Source: an uncultured Porphyromonadaceae bacterium
GTDB lineage: Bacteria; Bacteroidota; Bacteroidia; Bacteroidales; UBA11471
Assembly: GCA_900547555.1 (NCBI GenBank)
Contig: URHG01000032.1
Coordinates: 1 to 29,621, forward strand
Length of the DNA stretch: 29,621 nucleotides
Direction: 5' to 3'
In this document: piece by piece, positions 8,950 through 16,091 of the stretch
How the letters are laid out: each line of letters opens with the position of its first letter
How positions within the stretch are numbered: the first letter of the stretch is position 1
The notes under the pieces: model-generated
The model's database searches: none
What the model saw: the letters and a program-made list of their open reading frames with translations, nothing else
Told to the model about the DNA's origin: nothing
Translations under genes and position numbers: made by a program

Positions 8950-10023
8950 TTATTTTTCGTTGACGATATAGTCGGTGATCCATTTTCCCACTTCGGAACA
9001 TTTGTAGGCTTTCCCGTCTCCGCAGATGTCTTCGGTAACGATACCGGCTTCGAGTGATGCGGCGACGGCGCGACGTATGGCAGCGCCTTCTTCCATGAGG
9101 CCGAATGCGTATTCGAACATCAAGGCGGCCGAGAGTATCGTGGCAACAGGATTGGCTATGTCTTTCCCGGCTGCCTGAGGGTATGAGCCATGTATCGGTT
9201 CGAATACCGAGGTATGTATTCCTATCGAAGCGGAAGGAAGCATTCCCAAAGAACCGGTGATGACCGAGGCTTCATCGGTGAGAATATCGCCAAACATATT
9301 TTCGGTTACGATGACGTCGAAGCGGCTCGGGAACTGGACGAGTTGCATGGCTGCGTTGTCGACAAACATATATTCGGTCGTAACGTCGGTGTTTTCTTTG
9401 GCGATTTCCTGCGATACTTCACGCCACAAACGAGACGTACAGAGGACATTGGCTTTGTCTACGACCGTTACTTTTTTACGGCGCTGACGGGCGTATTTAT
9501 AAGCCAGCCGGACGATACGCTCAACTTCTTCTCGACTGTACACGCAAGTGTCGTATGCTACTGTACCGTCTTCGCTCCGGCCTTGTGGACGGCCGAAATA
9601 AATTCCTCCTGTGAGTTCGCGTATGCACATGAGGTCGGTACCTTCCACAATATCCCTACGTAACGGGGACTTGTGAAGTAACGAGGAAAATGTGGTTACG
9701 GGACGTATGTTGGCATAAAGTCCCAGTTGCTTGCGCATACCCAGCAGACCTTGTTCGGGACGAACTTTGGCCGAGGGATTGTTGTCGTATTTGGGATCGC
9801 CGATAGCGCCGAACAATACGGCGTCGGATTCCATACACAATTTATGAGTTTCTTCGGGGTAGGGATTCCCGCAACGGTCTATCGCGCAGGCACCTACCCA
9901 AGCGTGTTGATGAGACAGTTCATGACCGAAGCGTTTACAAACGGCTTCGGTAACTTGCAGGGCTTGTCCCACGATTTCGGGGCCGATACCGTCGCCCGGC
10001 AATACGGCGATTTTCAGTTTCAT
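8950..10023 (-). CDS. leuB: 3-isopropylmalate dehydrogenase
   Basis: This NAD-dependent oxidative decarboxylase converts 3-isopropylmalate to 2-oxoisocaproate in leucine synthesis. The same enzyme can act on 3-methylmalate in the citramalate route to isoleucine. The 357-residue protein shows LPGDGIGPEI at the N-terminus, the arginine-rich substrate region (FGAIGDPKYDNNP, then RPEQGLL), ENMFGDILTDEAS with the metal-binding Asp residues, and the NAD-binding HGSYPQAAGKDIANP. It is the last gene of the leu operon, 21 bases after the CimA-like gene. Confidence 0.97.
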   Translation of the reverse strand: MKLKIAVLPGDGIGPEIVGQALQVTEAVCKRFGHELSHQHAWVGACAIDRCGNPYPEETHKLCMESDAVLFGAIGDPKYDNNPSAKVRPEQGLLGMRKQLGLYANIRPVTTFSSLLHKSPLRRDIVEGTDLMCIRELTGGIYFGRPQGRSEDGTVAYDTCVYSREEVERIVRLAYKYARQRRKKVTVVDKANVLCTSRLWREVSQEIAKENTDVTTEYMFVDNAAMQLVQFPSRFDVIVTENMFGDILTDEASVITGSLGMLPSASIGIHTSVFEPIHGSYPQAAGKDIANPVATILSAALMFEYAFGLMEEGAAIRRAVAASLEAGIVTEDICGDGKAYKCSEVGKWITDYIVNEK

Positions 10024-10044
10024 ATCAGGATTTTTTTAGAGATT

Positions 10045-11562
10045 TTATAATTCTTCGATTTGATTCAGCATTTTCACGGTGGCTTGTATGGCCGCTTCGG
10101 TCTGGTCGGCGTCGAGACCTCGGGTTTTGAACGTGTGGTTGTGGTAATTCCAAGTGATGACGGTTTGCACGAAAGCGTCGGTACGACCTCCGGGAGGAAT
10201 ATCGACCGTGTAATCGGTCAGCATCGGGAATTCGAGACCCAGTTGTTGTTTGTAAATGGTACGTACCGCTTTTACGAAAGCGTCGTATTGACCGTCTCCG
10301 GTGGAAGTTTGTTCGTATTGTTTGCCGTGTATCTCTATTTTTACGACGGCAACCGGGTGCAATCCTTGTGCCAAAGCGAGCGAATAGTTGAGCAGACGTA
10401 TCTTTTGGTCTTTGATGTCGTGCTTCAACACATCAGAGATGATATAAGGCAGGTCGTCTTGTGTTACCTGTTCTTTCTTGTCGCCCAAAGCAATAATCCG
10501 TTCGGTTACTTTGCGCATCGATTCTTCATCGAGCTCGATACCCAAAGTTTCAAGGTTCTTACGGATATTGGCTTTTCCCGAAGTCTTTCCCAATGCATAT
10601 TCGCGAGTACGACCGAAGCGTTCAGGAAGTAAGTCGTTGTAATAGAGATTGTTTTTGCTGTCTCCGTCGGCGTGTACTCCGGCACATTGTGTGAATACAT
10701 GTTCGCCGATGACCGGCTTGTTGGCGGGAATACGCACGCCGGAGTATGACTCGACGACCCTGCTTACTTGATTGATTTTTTTCTCGTCGATTCCGGTTGA
10801 GCATTTGAGCTGGTCGTGTATCACGGCCAATACGCTTGAAAGCGGGGCATTCCCGGCACGTTCACCCAATCCGTTGATTGTACAATGTACACCTTGTATC
10901 CCGGCTTTTACGGCCGAGTAGACATTTGCTATGGCCAGGTCATAGTCATTGTGCCCGTGAAAGTCGAACCGACAGTTGGGATAACGCTTTATCATCGTCG
11001 AGCAAAATTCGAAACATTGGTAAGGGTTGAGGATTCCCAACGTGTCGGGCAACATGAAGTGCTCTATATCTTCATCGTGCAGAGCATCCATGAGTGCAAA
11101 TACGTATTCGGGGGAATGTATCATGCCGTTCGACCAGTCTTCAAGATAAATGTTTACCCGCATATCGTTCTCTCGTGCTAAGGCGATTTCGGCTTTTATG
11201 TCGGCAATATGCTCTTCCGGGGTCTTTTTCAGTTGTTCCCGACAATGGCGTAATGAACCTTTGCAAAGGAGGTTGATGATTTTTCCGCCGGCTTCTTTGA
11301 TCCAGCGAATGGAAATACCTTTGTCGATAAACCCGAGAATCTCGATTTTGTCGATGAAATTTTGTTTGCTCGCCCAAGAGCATACTTGGTTTACCGATAG
11401 AATTTCTCCCTCGGATACGCGCGCCGATGCGATTTCTATTCGGTCGATATGCAATTCTGTGAACAGCAAGCGGGCGATACTCAATTTTTCCTGAGGTGCG
11501 AATGAGACACCCGAAGTTTGCTCGCCGTCGCGCAAGGTGGTATCCAATATCTCTATACGCAT
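10045..11562 (-). CDS. cimA: Probable (R)-citramalate synthase (LeuA-family, with regulatory domain)
   Basis: This 505-residue protein is a DRE-TIM aldol-type synthase with DTTLRDGEQ at 7-15, HGHND as the metal motif, and a C-terminal LeuA-type dimer/regulatory domain from about 390 (TGDGQYDAFVKAV). It is unlike the LeuA of the same operon: the IPMS signature EAGFPVSSPGDFNSV is replaced by IEIASARVSEGE. It also carries EILGF, NLLCKGS and VYLEDWSNG. As I recall, the Leptospira citramalate synthase has nearly the same blocks, including the Leu, Leu and Tyr that shape its small pyruvate pocket. It would make citramalate from pyruvate and acetyl-CoA, and LeuCD and LeuB could carry this to 2-oxobutyrate for isoleucine. 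The gap to leuD is only 4 bases. Database annotation may instead call it 2-isopropylmalate synthase. Confidence 0.78.
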   Translation of the reverse strand: MRIEILDTTLRDGEQTSGVSFAPQEKLSIARLLFTELHIDRIEIASARVSEGEILSVNQVCSWASKQNFIDKIEILGFIDKGISIRWIKEAGGKIINLLCKGSLRHCREQLKKTPEEHIADIKAEIALARENDMRVNIYLEDWSNGMIHSPEYVFALMDALHDEDIEHFMLPDTLGILNPYQCFEFCSTMIKRYPNCRFDFHGHNDYDLAIANVYSAVKAGIQGVHCTINGLGERAGNAPLSSVLAVIHDQLKCSTGIDEKKINQVSRVVESYSGVRIPANKPVIGEHVFTQCAGVHADGDSKNNLYYNDLLPERFGRTREYALGKTSGKANIRKNLETLGIELDEESMRKVTERIIALGDKKEQVTQDDLPYIISDVLKHDIKDQKIRLLNYSLALAQGLHPVAVVKIEIHGKQYEQTSTGDGQYDAFVKAVRTIYKQQLGLEFPMLTDYTVDIPPGGRTDAFVQTVITWNYHNHTFKTRGLDADQTEAAIQATVKMLNQIEEL

Positions 11563-11566
11563 GGAA

Positions 11567-12160
11567 TTATTTGTTGTGTGCTTCTTCCCAAGCCTCTGTT
11601 TCTGCTTTTTGACTCAACAGGTAGTCGATATCGTCGAGGCCGTTCATAAGGCAGTGTTTTTTGTATGCGTTGATTTCGAAGTGTTCGTTGTGTCCGGTGG
11701 CTTTATTCGTAATGGTTTGCTCGGGCAGGTTTACTTCTACTTCGGTTTTGGGGTCGGCCGAAATCGAATCGAACAGTTCTTTAAGAAAAGATTCGCTTAC
11801 GACGACCGGAAGTACGAAATTATTGAGCTCGTTGTTCTTGTGAATATCGGCAAAGAAACTCGATACGACGACCCGGAATCCGTAATCGGCGATGGCCCAA
11901 GCAGCATGTTCCCGACTCGATCCCGAACCGAAATTTTTACCGGCCACCAATATTTCACCTCCGTAAGTAGGGTTATTGAGTACGAAATCTTTATTTATGG
12001 AACCGTCGGGATTGTAACGCCAGTCCCGAAAAAGATTTTCACCGAATCCCTCTCGGGTGGTTGCTTTGAGAAAACGTGCCGGTATGATTTGATCCGTATC
12101 GACATTTTCGAGAGGGAGAGGTACGCAGGTGCTTGTTATGATATTGAATTTTTGTTTCAT
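11567..12160 (-). CDS. leuD: 3-isopropylmalate dehydratase small subunit
   Basis: This is the small (swivel-domain) subunit that pairs with LeuC to isomerise 2-isopropylmalate to 3-isopropylmalate. The related reaction on citramalate uses the same complex in organisms with CimA. Of 197 residues, the diagnostic parts are the N-terminal VDTDQIIPARFL and the GSGSSREHAAWAI loop. It lies 19 bases after leuC and 4 bases before the CimA-like gene, so all are probably made together. Length and motifs are normal. Confidence 0.96.
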   Translation of the reverse strand: MKQKFNIITSTCVPLPLENVDTDQIIPARFLKATTREGFGENLFRDWRYNPDGSINKDFVLNNPTYGGEILVAGKNFGSGSSREHAAWAIADYGFRVVVSSFFADIHKNNELNNFVLPVVVSESFLKELFDSISADPKTEVEVNLPEQTITNKATGHNEHFEINAYKKHCLMNGLDDIDYLLSQKAETEAWEEAHNK

Positions 12161-12179
12161 AATCGTTTGCTTTTGTGAG

Positions 12180-13574
12180 TTACATCAAAGTTCTGGGGTC
12201 GGTTATCACTCCGGTTACGGCTGCTGCCGCTGCTACCAGCGGACTGGCCAGCAATGTACGCGAGCCGGGGCCTTGCCGGCCCTCGAAGTTCCGATTACTT
12301 GTCGAAACGGCATATTTGCCGGCAGGAACTTTGTCGTCGTTCATGGCAAGGCAAGCCGAACATCCCGGTTGGCGTATCTCGAAACCAGCCTCGTGCAATA
12401 TTTTGTCGAGTCCTTCTTCTCGTATTTGGGTATCGACCAGCCATGACCCGGGAACAAGCCATGCGACGATATGGTCGGCTTTTTTCCGTCCTTTTACCAG
12501 AGAGGCGAAAGCCCGGAAATCTTCTATACGACCGTTGGTGCAAGCCCCTAAAAATACATAGTCGACAGGTTTTCCCAAAAGAGGCTCTCCCGGTTGGAAT
12601 CCCATGTATTGCATTGATTTTTCGAACGACGATTTCTTGACTTCGCTCATGCCTTCGGTTGTTGGAATATGGGAGGTAACCGCCGTCCCCATACCGGGAT
12701 TGGTACCGTATGTAATCATCGGTTCGATGTCGGCGGCATTGTATCTCAGTTCTTTGTCGAATGTGGCGTTTTCGTCGCTTTTAAGAGTCTTCCAGTAAGC
12801 GACCGCTTTTTCCCACGCTTCGCCTTGCGGTGCGTATTCACGCCCTTTGATGTATGCAAATGTCGTTTCATCGGGTGCAATCATACCGCCGCGTGCACCC
12901 ATTTCGATACTTAGGTTGCAAAGAGTGAGGCGACCTTCCATAGAGAGACTCCGCACGGCTTCGCCGGCATATTCTATGAAATATCCGGTGGCACCGCTGG
13001 TGGTGATCTTCGACATCAGGTATAGGGCAAGGTCTTTTGCGGTAACACCTTTCCCCAGTTGTCCGTCGACGGTGATGCGCATGGTTTTGGGGCGTGATTG
13101 CAAAATACATTGTGTTGCCAAAACCATTTCGACTTCACTTGTCCCGATACCGAATGCGATAGCACCCATAGCACCGTGTGTCGAGGTATGGGAGTCGCCG
13201 CATACGATGGTCATGCCGGGTAGTGTGAGGCCGTGTTCGGGACCGACGACGTGAATGATTCCGTTTTTGGAATCGAGCATACCGAAGTGGGTAAGTCCGA
13301 ATTCTTGGGCATTGCGGGCCAACGTATCGACCTGTTTACGGGAAACGGGATCTTCGATAGGTTTGTCCTGATCATGTGTCGGCGTGTTGTGGTCGGGCAT
13401 GCAGTATATATGGTCGGGGCGGAAACATTTCAATCCCCGGGCACGTAATCCGTCGAATGCTTGCGGGCTGGTTACTTCGTGGCAATAAAGCCGGTCTATG
13501 TAAAGTTGGGTAGGGCCGTCTTCGATTTTTTGCACGACATGGGCGTCCCATATTTTATCGAAAAGAGTATTCAT
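12180..13574 (-). CDS. leuC: 3-isopropylmalate dehydratase large subunit
   Basis: This is the 4Fe-4S aconitase-family subunit of isopropylmalate isomerase. The start at 13574 gives MNTLFDKIWDAHVV, the usual LeuC N-terminus, and a 464-residue protein. The open frame extends further upstream to 13733, but that part overlaps the end of leuA and looks non-coding. Seen in the protein: PDHNTPTHD, GDSHTSTHGA, and the cluster cysteines in FLGACTNGRIEDF and GCSACLAMN. The 31-base gap after leuA fits operon membership. Confidence 0.96.
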   Translation of the reverse strand: MNTLFDKIWDAHVVQKIEDGPTQLYIDRLYCHEVTSPQAFDGLRARGLKCFRPDHIYCMPDHNTPTHDQDKPIEDPVSRKQVDTLARNAQEFGLTHFGMLDSKNGIIHVVGPEHGLTLPGMTIVCGDSHTSTHGAMGAIAFGIGTSEVEMVLATQCILQSRPKTMRITVDGQLGKGVTAKDLALYLMSKITTSGATGYFIEYAGEAVRSLSMEGRLTLCNLSIEMGARGGMIAPDETTFAYIKGREYAPQGEAWEKAVAYWKTLKSDENATFDKELRYNAADIEPMITYGTNPGMGTAVTSHIPTTEGMSEVKKSSFEKSMQYMGFQPGEPLLGKPVDYVFLGACTNGRIEDFRAFASLVKGRKKADHIVAWLVPGSWLVDTQIREEGLDKILHEAGFEIRQPGCSACLAMNDDKVPAGKYAVSTSNRNFEGRQGPGSRTLLASPLVAAAAAVTGVITDPRTLM

Positions 13575-13605
13575 AATATCGTGTTTTGTATGTTGAATGC
13601 AGAAG

Positions 13606-15102
13606 TTAATGTATGAATTTGTTGATGGCGTCGATGAAGGCTTCGACAGATGCTGCGACAATATCGGTATTGGCGGCGAATCCGTTGTAATGTACCCCGT
13701 CGTAAGCCACGGCCATGTGTACTTTACCCACATCGTCGCTACCTTTGGTAATGGCTTGGATAAGGAATTCCTGTATCGTCATTTGCCGGTGGATAATCTG
13801 TTTTACCGCTTTGATGGCAGCGTCGACCGGACCGTTGCCCGTAGATGCGGCTTCGAAACGTTCTCCGGCGATAAGCAATCCTACGCTGGCGACCGAACGT
13901 ACTCCTACGCCCGATGTTACTTGCAGATAGTCGAGTGTGATGCGGGCGTTCTCCGAACGGGCTTTTCCTACGAGCATCAGCAAGTCGTCGTCGTTGAGGT
14001 CTTTTTTGCGATCGGCCAGTTTCAGGAAATCTTCGTATGCTTTATCGAGAGCCTCTTTGTCGAGTTCCACGCCCAAGATATGCAGGCGATGTTTCAGTGC
14101 GGCGCGACCGCTGCGGGCGGTGAGAACGATCGAATTTTCGTCGATACCCACATCGCGCGGGTCTATGATTTCGTAATTCTCCCGGTTTTTCAGTACGCCG
14201 TCTTGATGTATACCCGACGAGTGGGCGAAAGCGTTACGTCCCACAATGGCTTTGTTGGGTTGTACGGGCATGCTCATAAGGCTCGAAACCAAGCGGCTGG
14301 TGCTGTATATTTTTTGCGTATTGATATTGGTATCGATGTTCAGGTCTTTGTGGCTCTTGAATATCATGGCGACCTCTTCGAGCGAGGTATTTCCGGCTCG
14401 TTCTCCGATACCGTTTATGGTTACTTCGGCTTGGCGGGCTCCGTTGAGGATACCCGATATGGTGTTGGCCGTAGCCATACCCAAGTCGTTGTGGCAGTGG
14501 GTGGCGATGATGGCTTTGTCGATGCCGTTTACGTTCTCTTTGAGAAAACGTATTTTCCGGCCGAATTCTTCGGGCAGGCAATATCCGGTCGTGTCGGGAA
14601 TATTTACGACTGTGGCTCCGGCTTTGATGACGGCTTCGACGACACGTGCCAAATATTCATTGTCGGTACGTCCGGCATCCTCGGCATAGAATTCTACGTC
14701 TTCGACATACTTCTTTGCGTATTTCACGGCGGCGACGGCGCGTTCTATGATTTCTTCCCGGGTGGAATTGAACTTGTATTTGATGTGGTAGTCCGATGTC
14801 CCGATACCCGTGTGGATACGTTTATGCTTGGCATACTGCAAGGCTTCGGCGGCGACTTTGATGTCGTTTTCATTGGCGCGGGTCAGCGCACAGATGGTGG
14901 GCCACGTTACGGCTTTGGAGATGGTTACGACCGAGTTGAAGTCGCCCGGGCTCGATACGGGAAATCCCGCCTCGATGATATCTACCCCCAATGCTTCGAG
15001 AGCTTTGGCCACTTCTATTTTCTCTACGGTGTTCAACTGACAACCCGGCACTTGCTCGCCGTCGCGCAGGGTTGTATCGAAGATGTATAATTTTTCAGAC
15101 AT
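13606..15102 (-). CDS. leuA: 2-isopropylmalate synthase
   Basis: This is the committed step of leucine synthesis, condensing acetyl-CoA with 2-oxoisovalerate. At 498 residues it has DTTLRDGEQVPG at the N-terminus and the IPMS-type EAGFPVSSPGDFNSV. The metal motif is in ATHCHNDLGMA, followed by NGIGERAGN and SGIHQDGVLKN. The C-terminal allosteric (leucine-sensing) domain from about 385 includes STGNGPVDAAIKAV. It is the first structural gene of the operon, 27 bases after a leader terminator hairpin, so its expression is probably attenuation-controlled. The contrast with the second LeuA-family gene downstream argues that this one is the true leucine enzyme. Confidence 0.95.
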   Translation of the reverse strand: MSEKLYIFDTTLRDGEQVPGCQLNTVEKIEVAKALEALGVDIIEAGFPVSSPGDFNSVVTISKAVTWPTICALTRANENDIKVAAEALQYAKHKRIHTGIGTSDYHIKYKFNSTREEIIERAVAAVKYAKKYVEDVEFYAEDAGRTDNEYLARVVEAVIKAGATVVNIPDTTGYCLPEEFGRKIRFLKENVNGIDKAIIATHCHNDLGMATANTISGILNGARQAEVTINGIGERAGNTSLEEVAMIFKSHKDLNIDTNINTQKIYSTSRLVSSLMSMPVQPNKAIVGRNAFAHSSGIHQDGVLKNRENYEIIDPRDVGIDENSIVLTARSGRAALKHRLHILGVELDKEALDKAYEDFLKLADRKKDLNDDDLLMLVGKARSENARITLDYLQVTSGVGVRSVASVGLLIAGERFEAASTGNGPVDAAIKAVKQIIHRQMTIQEFLIQAITKGSDDVGKVHMAVAYDGVHYNGFAANTDIVAASVEAFIDAINKFIH

Positions 15103-15128
15103 GATGATATATTGATTTCATTTGTTTT

Positions 15129-15170
15129 CAAAAAAAAACCTTTCTGCACAAGGGACGTGTGAGAAAGGTT
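15129..15170 (-). terminator. Leader attenuator hairpin before leuA
   Basis: Read on the minus strand, AACCTTTCT (15170 to 15162) pairs with AGAAAGGTT (15145 to 15137). The stem continues inward as CACA/TGTG with one bulged base, and a long run of T follows directly. It stands between the leader ORF and the leuA ATG, so it would stop transcription before the structural genes unless an alternative fold prevents it. Confidence 0.85.
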
Positions 15171-15197
15171 TGTATATCGGTTTGTTTTCTGCATGTT

Positions 15198-15275
15198 TCA
15201 GCGCACCGGCTCACCGCCCATCGAAATCTTCGGTAGAATAATAATTCGTAGGTTGTTAAGTCGGAAGTCGCGCAT
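15198..15275 (-). CDS. leu operon leader peptide (25 aa)
   Basis: Minus-strand ATG at 15275 opens a 25-codon ORF ending in TGA at 15200-15198. The product starts MRDFR and carries the block LNNLRIIIL at residues 6-14: three Leu and three consecutive Ile in nine residues. The ORF lies just downstream of a consensus promoter and about 28 bases upstream of the attenuator hairpin. This is the arrangement of amino-acid leader peptides, in which ribosome stalling on scarce Leu or Ile codons changes the RNA fold. The C-terminal part (PKISMGGEPVR) has no control codons except one Ile. I infer control by both leucine and isoleucine supply. I found no clear single antiterminator stem by eye. Confidence 0.8.
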   Translation of the reverse strand: MRDFRLNNLRIIILPKISMGGEPVR

Positions 15276-15303
15276 GTTTGCTGTTTGTTTATTATTTCGT
15301 GTG

Positions 15304-15334
15304 CAAAGTTAGGAATAAATTTGAATTTGGCAAA
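15304..15334 (-). promoter_or_regulatory. Promoter of the leu operon
   Basis: Minus strand TTTG (15334 to 15331), exactly 19 bases, then TAACTTTG (15311 to 15304): a full match to the Bacteroidetes primary-sigma pattern. Transcription would start about 20 bases before the leader ATG. Confidence 0.88.
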
Positions 15335-15485
15335 TAGAATGCAAGTTTTTTTATCTTCTGTTTTACGGTTTATCTTTTTTGAGGAGAATGAAATGATAAA
15401 TCATAATGATTTTCGAGACGTTCCCGACTGAGGAAACGGTTTGTCGATTTTATAAAAAACACATGTTTTCCGGGAAATGCCTATC

Positions 15486-15493
15486 TATTTTTG
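15486..15493 (+). promoter_or_regulatory. Putative -7 box for the phage-fibre-like cluster
   Basis: TATTTTTG fits TAnnTTTG and lies about 65 bases before the first plausible ATG. No convincing -33 element was seen, so this is tentative. The rest of 15335-15545 shows no gene. Confidence 0.4.
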
Positions 15494-15557
15494 CCGTGTC
15501 ATGATATGAAAACGGAAAATAAAGATAAGCTTATCGAAATATAATGTGAAACTAAAA

Positions 15558-16091
15558 ATGCTAAGTATGATAGACAATTCAAAACAAAAAGCGACCGGAG
15601 GTGCTTCCGGAATCTTGTCCGAGACCGATACTGGTACTGCATTCTCTTCTGTCATCGATACCGTTTTGGGTAAAATCTGGCAGGTTGTCGAGAATGAGGA
15701 GTATGTAGAGGTCGTTACCGATGCTGACGGAACATTCTTGCGGGGCATTAAGAGCGACGGCTCCGTAGAATGGGCAAAAGGCGTACCGGCTCCGATACGG
15801 GAAATTTGTCCGTCGGAGAGAATCGATAATCCCGAATGGCTTTTCTTGTGGTGTGTCGAGGACTCGGAAGGAGGGCGGTATCCGTTGATGGGCATCAAGA
15901 AAGATTATACGTTCTGGTGTGCGAAAAATTCCACGGAATTCGACCCGACTGAACTCGAAAAAAAACTCTATGACTTATCCCTCGCTTTGTCGTCCACAAA
16001 AGAGGAGCTGACAGTGGCGTTGAAAAGCCGAATCTGTTGTGTCAATAAAAAGATCGAAGAGACCGCTGGCGGGCAGACAGCTCCTGAATGA
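15558..16091 (+). CDS. Phage-tail-fibre-like N-terminal protein; probably 5' half of a frameshifted gene
   Basis: The protein has two diverged copies of a short unit: ENEEYVEVVTDADG...LRGIKSDGSVEW, then DNPEWLFLWCVEDSE...LMGIKKDYTFW. The pattern (E/D)NxE(Y/W)...D...GIKxDG recurs in N-terminal parts of tail-fibre and receptor-binding proteins of Bacteroides phages and prophages, as I recall them. A charged helical segment with Leu heptads follows (ELEKKLYDLSLALSSTKEEL). The frame then ends at a TGA at 16089-16091 in the middle of this helix. The coiled coil resumes at once in the next frame (QLLNERVSTLENKKMQ), so this ORF and the next were probably one gene. Starts at 15546 (GTG), 15558 and 15567 (both ATG) are possible. 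The function is inferred from resemblance only. Confidence 0.65.
   Translation: MLSMIDNSKQKATGGASGILSETDTGTAFSSVIDTVLGKIWQVVENEEYVEVVTDADGTFLRGIKSDGSVEWAKGVPAPIREICPSERIDNPEWLFLWCVEDSEGGRYPLMGIKKDYTFWCAKNSTEFDPTELEKKLYDLSLALSSTKEELTVALKSRICCVNKKIEETAGGQTAPE

Noticed and set aside
13575..13733. N-terminal extension of LeuC by 53 residues
   Set aside because: It overlaps the 3' end of leuA and does not look like LeuC. The start at 13574 gives the family-typical MNTLFDKIWDAH.
13597..15090. A 497-codon plus-strand open frame opposite leuA
   Set aside because: It is an antisense shadow of a clear leuA. Its Phe-, Gly- and Val-rich translation matches no family and reflects codon bias of the real gene.
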